Part shown: positions 20,669 to 34,636 of the stretch, one piece after another
How positions within the stretch are numbered: the stretch's first letter is position 1
Layout: each line of letters begins with the position of its first letter
Assembly (NCBI RefSeq): GCF_002443255.2
Contig: NW_019211455.1
Coordinates: 19,505,126-19,569,125, forward strand
Direction of reading: 5' to 3'
Source of the DNA: Varroa destructor
Taxonomy: Eukaryota > Arthropoda > Arachnida > Mesostigmata > Varroidae
DNA: 64,000 nt
Made by a program: the position numbers and the translations under genes
Notes under the pieces: generated by a model
Told to the model about the DNA's origin: nothing
The model's input: the letters and a program-made list of their open reading frames with translations, nothing else
The model's database searches: none

Positions 20669-22150
20669 GCTGTTGCCGCATTTGTGAAATTCTGTTTAGA
20701 TACTGATTAACTGCTGGTCATGCTTTTGTTGGTCATAGCCAACTATGACAGAATGATTTTGCTATGCTCTTCCACTACGTGCTGCGTGTCCGCCCACGGG
20801 CTATTCGGAGGCTCCACGCTGTGCGGCGTAACGAAACAAACCAGCCTAGCATACCTTCGTATAATAGATCCCCTGCATCACAGAAGCTCGATTTGTGTTC
20901 AGTTGTTGATACCTATTGACCATGAACATACCGACCTTCACGTGCCCATCGTGCACGACGAATGACATTTGAATTTGCCATTTACTGGACAGATCAAACT
21001 AGCAGCACGGCCTCTAAGCTATGCGCAGGACCTCATTGAGGTCTCAACATGGTGTTTGTCTTTGTCTTCTTCGACAATGACTGTGCCTTCCTGACCAGCG
21101 CCTCTTTTTCTCAATCGTCCCTCACTTAAGCAATCATTCCACTCTTTGCTTATCTCAGGCTGCCAACGAAACGTAGAGGAGTAGAGCTGAATGAAGGAAT
21201 TCAGTGGAGGTAACGAAAAATGATTACCCAACGAACAAGTGAGAGAGCCATCGACTGCTTCACCCATCGTTTTCTGTCCCGTTACCCTCTGAGGCCGCCC
21301 CTTTGTCGCTCCCGTTTTTGTTCTTCATGCACTATAGTGATATTATACCGCCCCCCGCTGCATATACATATATATAAACGTATAACTCTATGGCAAAGAA
21401 GGTATCGGCTAAAGTACACGCAAGCGACAAACACGGGGCATCTTTAGGCATCAGCCGTTAGACTACCGTAACATATAATGGGCAGTACACTGAACGGGGG
21501 GTTAGCAAGCCGCGCACCTGACAATATTCTCTTTCATAACACAGGTCCATCCAATAGTAGCCGGTGGACGCCACAACTCGCGGGGGGCAGCAGCAGACCC
21601 TGACGAGATTTGTGTTTATACTGATGCCACTGCTTTGCTTCTGGTGCTGCCCGTGCCATAGGTGCTGACGATAATAATAAATGACGTTGATTTTGATGAG
21701 AACTATCTCCATTCATTGCTCCATTGTTACCGCTGTCATGTGGACCAAGCGGACAAAATGCAGCCGATGTCCAGTAGAACCTACGTATGCAGACTTATCC
21801 ATAGTGTAGAGAGTAAAAGTCAAAGTATATAGTAAAATAAAAGGAGTCTGTTGCGATTGCGTACTGTCTTTGTAGATATGAAGCTACTATTGCCCTTTAT
21901 AAAATGACGATGACACTGATGGTGTAGAGTGGATGAGGGCCTGACGAATAACTCCGACCTAAATAAAACAGGCAGTTACTTAAGGGCTGAACAGGTACTG
22001 AGGGGATATGACTTCTGGAGTTATCATAACTGGAGTCATTTAATAGGCGCGTTGAGCGGCTTGCTCGCTTGCGTAGGTATTTTTTTACGATGGCTACGAC
22101 GATGTGGGCCGCATGCAATATACAAAGTGATATTTTATATTGAGTGAATT

Positions 22151-25100
22151 TCTATCATGAAACAAAGAGATTAGTCATGCTCATTTTATGATTTTGGTCG
22201 GTTATGATAATACTTTCTCATGAAGAGAATATTTGACCTTAGCTGAATAGGGCCGTAGAATAGGACTTTAGAGAAATTGTAAAGATTATATAGAAAAATA
22301 GCCAGCCACTTGTTTGAATAAGGCACCCCTCGCTTGTAGCGCGTCTACATCGTTTTACATATCAAGTCTACTTTGGCCCGACGAATCAACCGGACTCCAT
22401 CATTATATATCACGTGATAGAGGATATTATCGTTTTCTGCAGCTTTTCTGATCGGAAAATAGTCATCTAGTCACAGACCCTATAACGACATTCATTAAAC
22501 AGCTTCACGCCGTCTAATTACAGCTAATACTATTGTAGAAAATTATATTGTGGAGGAAGATTAAAATTTTTTTACTGCATGCAGACTTCACGTCTACCTG
22601 GTTTTCCTGAAGCTTCACTCTCTATCAGTCCGGATCCGCATTGACTAGTACTATGGATTGTCAGTGAAAATGGCGGGTGAAAACCGCGTTTCTAATTAGA
22701 TAACTATTAAGAGCTTTCGCTATTTTTCAACAATTGCCAACCACGTGTTGCATATAAGAACAGCACACACCTGTTGTTGTTAGAGAGGCTGGGTTTAAAT
22801 GCCAAAAATCTACCATTTGCTATGTACAAGGGCTACTTTGGACACTTGGACTGAAGTAACGCATAATCTTTGTCCTGTTCTACGGCAGTTTTGACCTTCG
22901 GCCTAGACAGCAGTCGTGACTTTTATGCATTTCGATTTTCCTAACCAATATAGATAATATGTTATCGTTTACGGTACAGATAGAATATGCGTCTCAAAAT
23001 AGGCCTGTTTAGTCACAGTTGTTGAGGGCTTCCTGCATACCCATCAGATAGCACATAATCTTATAATATATGTTTTTCTTTGAACTGGATTGATATGTTA
23101 GCTATACTTCTTGCTCGCCAGTTCCTCGCCGGACCTGTGGGTTAGTTTGCATGAATAGTCTGCATCTCACCGAAATGCTATATGTTTCCTTAGGTTTCTA
23201 TATACCGCTGCTAGAAACACTTTATTTAGTAGCCGAGATGTTACCCGATTAGTATACCCGATTCCGAGATGAGTTGGTTGAATATGCAGCTCTTTAGGTT
23301 ATTGATATACCTCTTGTTATACGAAAAATGGGGTGATAGTCAATTTTCATTTTGACATGCCCTTGGTTAGCTGCGCCGAAAAATCAGCTGTTTCGAGATA
23401 ATTCTAGTTACTCTCAATCCTCAGGAACCCAATCAGTAGCAATATTCATTTTCGTACTGCCTAGAAATTACACCACGTAATCTTAAACATCATTTTATGC
23501 GAGTTCACATTGGCAACTGAACCAATTGGAACAGAATAAGGGTTGAGAACCTCAGTGTACCCATGTAGAGGACACTGACGTCTGTGGGGCTAACGATATA
23601 AAGTGGTGGCCAGTCCAGTGGCGATAGGAGCTTCGCACATGCACACGAAAGAGTCTTGATGTCCTGTCTATGTAATAGGAACAGATAACATCCGATAGCT
23701 CTTGTATATCAACCATGAGAGGCTACAAGTCTCGTTGTTAGTGAAGTACACAGTGATTCAACGACTACGCAGTATCTCCATAATATCGCGATATGTGACA
23801 GGTCTCACCCTGCCATGTGTATGCTATGTCATGCCTATTGTAATAAGTGTCAAACGAATGGCTTTAATAAACCTAAATATTAACATACAACGTCATCAAA
23901 GACTATCTTCATCGGCGATTTACAAAAAAATATAAACATGGAAAGCCTTGCCAGTAACAACGCATCAAATATATTATATCGGCTTATATACGTGTTGGCT
24001 CTAGTGTTAGAAGATTATCACTTTTGCTCCCCCACAGGGTCGGCATATACAGTGCAATACACATTCCGACAGTGAAGTATATAATAACAGCGAAACGACC
24101 CATTTTTGCTACCCGATTGATCTAATATCAACCGCATATTACAAATGAGCAGTTGTTTTCTACTGTGTCTATTATATCTGATCTCAGCAATTTCTGATGC
24201 CATCACTAGTATAATTTCATACCGTCATAGTCCTTTCAGAACATAGGGAAAGTTCCTATATTATGGACATATTGTATTGTTAAAAAATAATTACGATATA
24301 CCTTATAGTACTGAACTAAAGAACAAAGCTAGAACACGACTGTTAAGAGGACGTACGGCAACGTTAGTACAATACGTCATGTTAGAGCTACAACGGCAGG
24401 TAGCGTTGGCGACAAAGTATGTTTTTATCGAAAAATAACTACATGCCAGATTATCCAATTCTGCCTTCTAAGCAGTACACAGAAAATGAGCAAGAAGTAG
24501 GTACGGATAAGTTGTACACAGATAATGGCAAGTACTTTGTCACTTTTCATTTGTAAATTGTTATAAGTTAAGAGCGCTCGACCTGTCGCCTGAGTGGTAT
24601 CTAAATATAATCTGCAATGTTTCTGCCGCTTGTTGCCGTCATGTTGGACTAATGATGAGAATCGTACTAATAATGATAAAAAAAAAATATACGAGGCATA
24701 ATTAATTGCGTCCCTTATCTTCTCCTCTGGCTTTTTCAAGCTCCGTTCGGGTGATGATAACCTGACACAATAAATCTCCTCTCGAACTCTCGGCTTGTGT
24801 TACCGTTACCGCCTTTTATTAAGGTCACACTTTGACGCTGAAATAACTGTGCACTGTTATTACACCTGTCAAAAGTACACTACCGCTTTTATGTCCACAT
24901 GGTTTAGGACGCCCTCGACTCACAATAAGAGACCTATGACTTTCGGTTAAAATACTCTTTTATCTTCTATTTAAATGCTAACAGTGATACGTTCAAGTTT
25001 AAACTTAAAATGGCAATCATAATGTACCTACTTAATTTGCTAATTATAGGTAATTCTATGCTGTTCTTGCGAAATTCGCAAGTTTCTAAACCTATGTCAT

Positions 25101-28100
25101 ATTTTCCAGCAAATTAATTTTTTTTTAGAACTACTTCTTGCTGTAGCATTAGCCATAGCCCAAGCGTTACACCCGTGCACATTGCCGCTTCCCATATTGT
25201 GTCAGGCGTACCCACTGAAGGACAATTTTACGATCTTATACGATAGCGTAACGACGACACACCCTACAGAAGCACAACAGCTTAGAGAACAGCGGGCGGC
25301 TCTTACACAAAATCTAGGGTATTTTAAGTATTGTGTTATCCACGTTGTGAATACAGGAAGATCAACATACGTCTCGTAGAAGCACAGCTTGTTCTTACAT
25401 ACGAACTTGAAGCGTCAGTTCTATTGCAATTATTTTTAAGCACAGAATATATGAAAAGTTATTCAGCAGACAAATATTTACAGCGATGAGCCGTAAAGCA
25501 CAGAGTTTGCCTCAAAACGTCGCAGACCTTCATTGACGAGCCGTCTTAGGAATGAATTCAAAACTTTGATAGACGGAATAAAGTTCTATTATTGTTATAA
25601 GCATAGATGCATTTACGGTATTGTTTGCGACACCGAGGCCTTCAATCTTTAAACCTAAATACTCTACTAAGATACAATTATGTATATAAGGCGTAATATG
25701 GCTTTTGATACAAATAATTACGTAAATTTATTTCAGTATCCGTACTTAACTGCCATTTGTTTTTTCATTGTTTATTTTGTGCCTAGCGGTCCATATTGTA
25801 TTAAAATTTAGTCTTTTCTATTATTCAGGTATTTTCTATTCAGTGCCCAGAGGTTTCAATTTTTGGAACAGGTCCCCTAGGAACCCGCCTGAAACTTCTG
25901 CTGAGCTAAGCTTCTACAATGCTACCATAAAGCGAGTTCTTGTGCAAAACTTGATATTATCCAGATTTTAGAGAGCACAAAAATGCGCTTACAACGCCGT
26001 TTAACTTAGGTCAAAAGAACAACATGGGCCGCGAGCGGTACGTGGTACAGACTAAGTGCTCTTCCTACAAAAGGACAGTAAAGCACTAGGCACCTATCTA
26101 CACCCCATACATTCTAATCTCGACATTTGCATAACAGGAATCATACGCAGGCATCTTATGGACGAGTTCGGTTTTTACACGTCATTGGACAATTCGTACC
26201 CAATAGAAGCCGATAAAACACTACTTGTTATTATCGTCGTAAAAATTAAGAACTTAGCAGAAGTGATGTCATGAAGAAGGACTCACTTAGGCCATCGTCT
26301 ACAATGATTAATCATAAATTATTACGGTGATTATCGTTTTCGTTGTTAGAGTTGCTGTCTACACAAAACAATCACACGATTCTCAACCCTCAAAAGCTGA
26401 AAACGCTTAAACTATATGTTCATGAAGTGATTAATATAGCGCTTATGCTTTTTAAAGGATTGATCTTGCTTCGAAAACGCTGCAGAGTCATCTGCATTCT
26501 GCTGGATTTCCTTATCGAGGCAAAACTGCAGAACCTTTTTGCTTCAAGTTACTTATTACCCCGGCTGAGCAAGAGATCCTGATTTACCACGTTAACAAGA
26601 GGTAACGCTCTGTTGTTGATTTCCTTACTGTAGAGCATACTCAGTAAACAGGGTCCACCTAAGACACCCGTACACACATACAGTACATTCGCTTTTATGC
26701 GAAATCCCTTACGCAACCTCTTGCTTAATCCATCCGTCTATACCTGTGAGCATTTTTTGTCTGCAAATAATTATACAGGCCTTTTTGCCGCTAGTCTGAA
26801 CCATAAAGCAGACAATGGAGTTACACCAAGGCAAGATCCCGTCGAGGCCACTGTACTTATTATGTACCAGCTTCGCAAGACTTAGAATAAGTCTTGCAAA
26901 GCTGGTACATAATAGATCTGCAATCGCCCTACAGGCTGAGAGAGCTAAGTTGAAACGTCTTGTACTTCAAGGGACTTCTAGCGGTCTACAACTTATTGTT
27001 GAATTGGAATGATTGCACTTAACGTACAAGAGAGCAAAAATAGGTTGAAATATGGCTAAAATTGTCCTATATGCTTTGTCCATTCAAGAAAATGTTCGTT
27101 TTCAACGTAAACCCATACAGAAAGTATCACAACTAATTCAGCGTAGCATTTTTTAACGGGGCTTAAGGAGGTTTCGCAAAGTAGCTCAATGAGCTTGGGA
27201 AACCTATAACGTACCGGTGAAGTTCCAAGCTAATGGTAAAAGAAATTGGGGAAGTGTTGTAGAACCAGTCTGTCTCTAAGAAATAAAAAATGTATGCGTT
27301 TTCTCAACGATCCAAGGAGGCAGGAGGGTTGTCATTCAGTACAGATAGCAATTGCACAGACAGCACTCTTGTGTCCTAAAAATACATAGTCGTTTTTGCC
27401 AGAACTCGCCCCTCTAGTACCGACTCAATTAGAATTCCTAGGAGATTGGTCAGAAAATTATATCTGGATATGACTGCCTCACATATAAGGCAAATACCAT
27501 TGGTAGCAGCCAATATATTTAATAATTAATTTTTTCTACATTCAAAGAGAAATTCTCTATTGATAGTTGATTGTTCTAAGCTACATAAAAAAAAGTATAC
27601 TGCTTTTACAATTCGCTTAGACTAAATACAGTTGCTGGATCATGGGGGCACTTTAGTTAGCGACGTTTTAAAATGCAAGATCATATCAAATACCATTACG
27701 TAGTAAAATTATTTTGTGCAGTAAAAAAATAAAGTCTCGTTTTTATATAAAGATGTGTATTTGGTTCAACAATGCAGGTGTGTATAAACCCAAATTGATT
27801 ATACGGGAGTTCATGGTTGCATGATCAAAAAGAATAAGTAAATGTTGACGGTCTTCTACGAATGAACTTATAGGATTGTTACCCTAAACCAAAATCTATT
27901 ATACTGTACTCAACTCATAAATTCACTTAACGTACTCTAGCTCTAAGCATAATTTCTCATATTGTCTCGTTGTTAGCTACCCATACAAAGATCCAAAACG
28001 CTTTGAGACTGACTTAGCGTTTAAGCGACGAGTCGACCTTTCTAAAGCAATGCAAGAGCGTTTCTTCTTACAATAGACATCTAAATGCTTAAACATATTT

Positions 28101-28500
28101 ACCCTAATTATGCCTTTAAAACTATTTACTCGACACTATTTTTAATTTATCTAGTGCTAAAACCCTCTTGAAGTTATCAAACAACACAGAACGTACGGGC
28201 ATTTCGTTCTGCTGTAGTATGTTTATTATTGTTTACAAATATCGTATTTACGTCTCAAGAAAACTTATCACTAGAAAAAAAATCACGGATGACGAATTCC
28301 GGCACATACTGCAAGAAAATGTTTGACTTTCAGGCACTTCCCGACGTCGAAAAGGTCTTTTGTTCATCCTTTGTTTTCTTCATCAGCCTCCTCTGCAATT
28401 TGAGGCGAATCGTTCATTGTTCCCCTTCAATTGATCTAAATGCCAAACTAGTCACTGAGTTTCCTTCCCTATCTTATAGTGACTTGTTATCTCCTTTGCC
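22151..28500. other. AT-rich stretch, no recognised gene
   Basis: No family was recognised on either strand. Visible structure: a 12-base palindrome AAGTTTAAACTT at 24995-25006, an open + frame from 25050 to 25379 (see findings), and the strong hairpin at 26858-26914. Several short + frames between 25768 and 27012 look mildly protein-like but match nothing I can name; they could be remnants of an old mobile element. Confidence 0.5.
26858..26914. repeat. Near-perfect 27-bp inverted repeat with 3-base loop
   Basis: The left arm 26858-26884 begins TATTATGTACCAGCTT; the right arm 26888-26914 ends AAGCTGGTACATAATA. They are reverse complements apart from one C/A mismatch and are separated only by GAA. 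Confidence 0.97.
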
Positions 28501-31500
28501 CTGACTGAAAAAGCAGCCGCTGACGGCTAAGAGTTTCCATGCTGCGTTCGCAAAGGCCACCAGACACATGCCTGTCCCGGAGTTGTTCGAAGAAGGGCGG
28601 TGTCAAAATCGAAACTAAGCGTGAAATTGGTTTCGTTTCGAAGCATCGCCGAAGAATTTCGAAAGAGGAACAATGGGATAAACTACTGCCCCGATTTTTC
28701 TTGCTCTCCGCTAGAAGCAGGGAGAGGGCTGTCTAGATTCAACTAAAAAGCAGTCGGAATTATCTTGCGGACGGACGAGACACAATACGAAATGAAACAA
28801 AAAATCAACGTTATGTTGAAGAAAGCAACAATCCAACGACAAGAATCGGGGACGACAAAGATCGACATTTCCCGCGGTAAAGACAAGGCTTAATTCATTT
28901 AGGTTTTTTCAGTGGCAGAGCTACTTATACCCCCTGCTACAAGGTAAAACCTGGAGAGGGAAGGGGGGCGAAACATTAGAATACAGGTACAGAGTAAAAT
29001 GAGTATGGGATTTGAAGCGAATTTGCTAACAAACGACTTCGCGCTAAAAAGAGAAAATGCGACATAGGGCAGTTTGTATCGTCCTACGAGAATTCTGTCG
29101 TTGGTGAAGCCTGCACTGACGAAAGAGAAAAGGAGACAGCCTACAGTCATTTGCTTTAATGCTGAAGGGGAATCTAGAGACGATGGAGAGATAATAGCAA
29201 TGCGCTAACTCTTTAATGAAGACACGCTGCTGCATCACACGAGTTCATAGATAACCGCTTTTTTATAAAAAAGAAAAACAGTCTCAGGAGTTGTTTCATT
29301 CCTCGTAAGAAGATGCCAGGGATCGCTGGCAACGATGCCACAGCAGTTAAACAGGTAAGAAGGAACGGCACAGTAGCCGATATAGGGATATAGATCTTCA
29401 TAAAGACTATGGCTTCTCATTCAGAGTAAGAATTTCATTTTATTTGTTGCCTAATACTTCATGTCTGCGATCCAAGCAAATATCACCTTTTGTATTTCGA
29501 ACGATGTCGGAATAAGGAAACTTAGTGCACTGCAAAAGGAACCGCAAAAACACTGAGGCACATATGTGATGACCTTTTCCAATCCAACCAACAATGCAGA
29601 CAGCTTTAGTAAAAGATTGCCACAGATGAAGGAAAAAGAAAAAAAATAATGCGACATCATTCTATTTAATATAGTGTAATATAAATGAAACTAAAGTACC
29701 CTATAAGTATGCTAAATTTCGCACAATATCGAATCCCATGGACTTTGATGTGGGATTTCTAAAAATATTGTTTATAAATTATCAAACAGAGTTATAGCTA
29801 ATATCGTCCCCACATGAACGCATATCCCTACCCTTTTTTTTTTTTGGACACATACAAATCATACGTAGGTTAGCCTACAAAAAGGTAAGTATATTTCGAG
29901 CCAAATTCTAGCAACTTACTCTCGAAAATTTATACTCTTTTGCAAGAACTTCAGTCACACTCTTTACATCCGGTTCTGCCGCGGCGGTTTCCTGGTTATG
30001 TTACATTACAAAACGACATTACCGGAATACAACCAACATAGTCAAAATACCCTCTTCTGCAAACGCCTAAATAGCCCAGAGCGAAGACTAGTTGAATCTT
30101 CAATAATATCAATACGTTGGAACCAGTAAGACGCTTCCAGACACCTATATATAAATATATACGTGCTGTAATTTTTTGTTCATTATCTGACGCACAATTT
30201 GGCGAAAGAGAAAATTTCAGCCACAATAAGCAGTTAGCTAGGTATGATAGAAGCAGTCAGACAAAGAAACGATAAAGCCCTACTTGCGTGGATAACTACC
30301 CGGAATATGTGAGGCGCACGAACATTGAAAACGAAGCAGTGGCGGCTGCGGCACTAGCTAGAGAGTCTTTCGACGACAAAGGCTTCAAGTACTCATCTAG
30401 CGTTACAAAAAAACACGGGTTTCAGGTACCCGGCTTTAAAAATAAGCAGAAACTAGCAGGAAGGCAGAAGCAGGATCGTTCGCTGTGGTCGGTGTAGTTG
30501 ACATCGTAGTAACATACAAGTCGTAGCAGTGGCAGTTGTAGTAGCAGTTGCAGCAGACGCACAGAACGAAAATGACGGAGCGGAGAAGAAACATATGGCG
30601 GCCTTTTCGTCGTATAGAGGCCTCTTCTGTGTTCTCGTAGCTTGCTAGTTCCGTTTGTCCATTACTGCTCTGTTCGCCATGGAAAGTAGGACTCGTAGAC
30701 GTGGAAAGGGAGATGAGGGGAATATAAAAAGAAACGTCAGTGAAGGAAGAGAAAACAGCGAGCACAGCTAGTGCAACGGCAGCATCGAGCACCGAACCAA
30801 CAAACGACGCGAAAAACTCCGCCTCCTCGTTGTGCTTTACAAGAGTCGCGTTGGCCAGAGCAATAGCGATCGCGTAGCAGAAAGCTGCTGGACAGACACA
30901 AGAGAAGCAGTAGTGGCGCCAGCAGAAGCGCCGCGAGACGAACAGCGACCGAACGGTTCCGCCTGCTAGCTACTTTGAGCAGCCGAAACTGCAACGCTTC
31001 AGCGTAGTTTGCCAAAAATTTATGAGAGAGATAAGGTAGTCCGATGGCAGCCAGCTTGTCGAGCGTTCGGTCGCCAAGAAACCTGTGCTGGTTGAATCAG
31101 TAAAGCGGTAGGACCGGTACAACACGACCAACAAAAACCGATGAAGGACCAAGCGACAAGGGAAGCGCAGACGCAGGTCCTGGTCGTGGAAGGACTTTGT
31201 TATGCTGCCGGTCAGACGAAAGCGAAAAAGAGATCTGGCCTGCGGCGCGCTAGCTAGAGATCCGGTGACGACCAGGTACGTGGAGGTCAAGAGGGAGAGT
31301 AATAGGGAGAGAGAGAGGGAGATCAAAAGAAAGGCAGCTTTGCGAGCCCAAACTTGAACCCTCACCCTCGAACAAAAAAGACTCCGTAAAGCCCTTATGA
31401 GCCGTTGCGTCTCCTTTTTTCTAACGAAAAAAGGACGTCGTCGCCATTTTCGCTATAGAGTGATAAAGCGAGACAAAGTGGGGGGAAAAATAGAAGCGAA

Positions 31501-32200
31501 TAGATAGAAAAAATGGCGACATAGGTTTGGGAGCGAAAAGAGAAGCGGACGTTTGCTAAAAGGCCACCACTACTAGCGCCGTCATCTCCCCGCTCACTGC
31601 TGCGTCTGCCACCGCGTGTACTCCCGAATTCTGCGAACAGAAGAACTAACGGAAACCTTTTTCACTATCTCGAGACAAGGTCCATAGTGAGCCTACTGTT
31701 ACTGCCGCTGTACGAGAATAATTGGGGCGAACGACGAGTGGACAAAGTGTGTTTCTATTAAACGAGCCTCCAAGTCATTTGAAGAAAGAAGCCGCTTTTG
31801 CCAAGAGGGTGGGTAGACAAGCAAGCGGGCTGTCCCGTCAAACGGCAGTGGCGACCCCAAAGCGGCTAGCTCACTGGGGACCCCGGAAAAAACCAACGCC
31901 ACATAGCGGGTGGCGAGCAGATGGTATGATGGGCGATCCTGTAAAAACACACACAGTTTGTGAACGATGGGTGCAGCTCTGCGTTTTTCGGATACGATAC
32001 CATCGACCGGTCCTTGGCGTTTTCTTAGAAAGAAAAGCTGAAGGAGAAGACGGAAAAGGCGATATGATCAGAAAGAGTGTAATCGAGAGATGTAAAATAG
32101 AACCATGTAAGTTAGTTAGCCTGTCTTGGAGATGGGTGTCAGAGTGTCTCCTAGCTGAATTTAAAAACGAGTGTGCGGTTTAAATTCGAAATTCGGCGTA
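28500..32200 (+). other. Purine-rich, GC-richer block; possible 5' UTR or regulatory region
   Basis: The + strand is strongly purine-biased, with AGC/CAG-type triplets (about 30480-31000) and a GAGAGAG tract near 31300. Many CpG are present. Long open frames exist on both strands, but they follow the base composition rather than codon structure. The frame at 31722-32183 (153 codons, no ATG near its start) carries an internal consensus donor, GAACCAT|GTAAGT, at 32107. The block looks like an untranslated first exon or promoter region of an unseen gene, or a compositional relic. No protein was recognised. Confidence 0.3.
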
Positions 32201-33846
32201 AACACATTGTGTTTTGAGTTGAACGGAGCCGTCTGATAAAAATGGTCAATCGTAGTAGATCCGCACATGGCAAACACATGTTAAACAGTAGAAAATAGAG
32301 AAGGTTGACTTGTTCATAAGTTTTATTATTATTTACACGATAGTAACGGTGGCTGATAGTGAATAATGGAAAGTCCTTGTAAAGCGTCGGGTTCATTAAA
32401 CTGTTATTTGCCGATATTTGTAGAAGTCGACATGCTTTAAGAAAAATAATTATGCTTTCAATTATTTTCTCATGTCAATAAACGTCTCTGTACCAATCGA
32501 TAGGCGCTTGGTTGAAGCCCAGACCTATATATATATATATTACACAAGTTTAATTAGAGACTCATTATCGTCACCCCACTGATGTACAACGAGGGGTGCA
32601 CGTGCATCTATAATTCCATTGAATCCACTGAGACGTATATTAACTTTGCAGTTTCTTCGTTTTTCGGCATCTTTCGACACTCCGCTGGATCATAAAACGC
32701 TGTTTGAAGGATACATTTGAACAGCATACAAACACACTTTGCTTAACGTAGCAACTTCTGCTCAACCTAATTAAGATATTTCATTGATTTATATAAAACT
32801 CAAAGCGATGCCTGCTCTGTGCAAAATCCTTTTCCTCTCGTGCTTCTAAATTCGATGAAATACGTCTTATTTTGTAGCGAGATGCAGCAGTCACATTGTG
32901 ATCTATAACATTTCTCTATTCCGATAGCGGACCAGATTTAGCAACGACAGCGAACATTGTCATCTAGCGGAGGTTGCCACGAAAACTTAAGACAAATTAT
33001 TTATAAAATTTTCAGTTTTGAAAAAGCTAATAAACTTCCATCGATCTATGCTGTACCGTGTATATAAGGTACTCTTGTGACCCGAGCGAGCATCTTGAAG
33101 ATCTAGTTTAAATTTAAAGAAAAAAAATAGTAAAAATAAATGTTTGCCCACATTTTGAGCTCTGGTGGTTCGTAAAATTTGACAAGAGCCAAACGAAAAG
33201 AGGACTGCCGGCTGTACGTCGAAATGAATCAGTGAGAACACAAAGCGGTAATACGAATTTGTGGCTTTGGATGAACCATCATAGAAGATGAATTGCATGG
33301 GAAGATTAAAGAAATAATGTACGATGAAGCACCAAACAAAGCTGGTCTGATTAATTAACTCAGGAAACTAGGGTGATAGTAGGGCCGGCTAGCTTTAATT
33401 TGCAGGTAGCGAACATGTATATTCTACTAGTACAGAAAGCCTGTTGCATTGTGTTTTGTTCAATAGGTTACAATCATTGTATAAATCCGATTAGTCTGGT
33501 TATCAGGTTCGAGACTCCGTATAGCATGGGATTCGAAGAAAGCATGTCCAGTGGCACACATGAATAGCAAGTAATCACCACAGTGAGAGCCCTTCGAGAG
33601 CCGTTAATAGGTATGGCCTATAGTTAATCTACAAATAAAAAATCCTTTTCTATGAGAAATTTAATAACAAACACAGTGTGCAATTCAGACATACGAAACG
33701 AGGCGTTCCTATCATACAATAAAATTCTAATAAAATGTACATATTTCGACAAGTTTCATTATTTGACTAACGAAAACAATACACATTTGCGAAATTATTT
33801 TCTTTTCACAAATTTAGTTAATTACAAATCAACTAAACACCCGTCT

Positions 33847-33890
33847 AATGTTTGTCCTATACATTGGTGACAATGTATAGGACAAACATT
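33847..33890. repeat. Perfect 20-bp inverted repeat with 4-base loop
   Basis: AATGTTTGTCCTATACATTG (33847-33866), loop GTGA, then its exact reverse complement (33871-33890). Confidence 0.98.
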
Positions 33891-34541
33891 TCAACATGGA
33901 CCACCTTTGTTCGCAGCGTAATTTTCATATTGGGTAGCTTTAATCTTATCATTCCGTTTTCCTAGCCCTAAAAAAAGGCAGTCGACAATTTCATTGAGTT
34001 ATTTCTTTCTGTATTTGTCCTGATGTTAACTACAACGTACACCTACTGTGTCATGACATTGGTCTTTTATGGTTATATGCCTACTACATTACAAAACGCA
34101 TTTAAGTGGATCCGGAGCCTTGTATTACACCGTTATATGCCCCTTAATAGAAAAAAGTGACCGTAAACACTTGGTTTGCGACTTCTACGGATACAAAATT
34201 ATCAACCATATAAAATATATTCAAACGAGCCCAATGTATCTATTCTATCATTACATAACGCCCATTCGAATTTACCTTACTCCCAACAAGCTCACTAAAG
34301 TGACAGCCAAGTTTAAAAAGCCAGTTACTACTAGGTAGCCTAGCTGCCTGGGCTGTTGAATTGGAGAACGGGTTCGCTTCAACCTAGAAAGATCTGAGGT
34401 TTGCTAGGCGATGGCTAATGTATGACGACGAGGCACCAACAGCCCATCTAGATCTGCCGCAGTGACGGTAGCGGCAGCAGCAGCGATGTGGACTTCAATC
34501 AAAATGCCATAAGAGCCCGACATTAAACTTGTATTACGTAC

Positions 34542-34636
34542 CTGCCAGCCCATTCCCATTCACTCCAGTCGACGACGGTACGGGCTAAGGCTGATGGTTG
34601 CTGTGCCGCCCCTTCCTTTTCCCCCACTTCCATCAT
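34542..34636 (-). CDS. Candidate first coding exon, unknown gene
   Basis: On the minus strand, two tandem ATG codons (first at 34636-34634) open a frame of 31 codons plus two bases that ends at a perfect donor, CAG|GTACGT. An in-frame stop lies a short way upstream, so this would be the 5' coding exon. The peptide starts MMEVGEKEGAAQQPSALA and ends with a Trp/Glu-rich VVDWSEWEWAG. It lies in a GC-richer island. I recognise no family, and the downstream exons, at lower coordinates, were not found. A second open frame on the same strand is a competing reading. Confidence 0.2.

Larger units (their letters stand above)
19863..22150. other. GC-richer stretch downstream of candidate last exon
   Basis: This stretch is GC-richer than the flanks, with several short overlapping frames on both strands, none recognisable. 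The region to about 20640 could be 3' UTR of the long neuroligin form. A 15-base palindrome-like sequence, GACCTCATTGAGGTC, lies at 21028-21042. Confidence 0.5.

Noticed and set aside
30970..31365. Minus-strand 131-codon frame with an apparent signal peptide (LLISLSLSLLLSLL)
   Set aside because: The hydrophobic run is the antisense of a GA-rich repeat on the + strand; open frames here follow purine skew, with no splice or start context and no family match.
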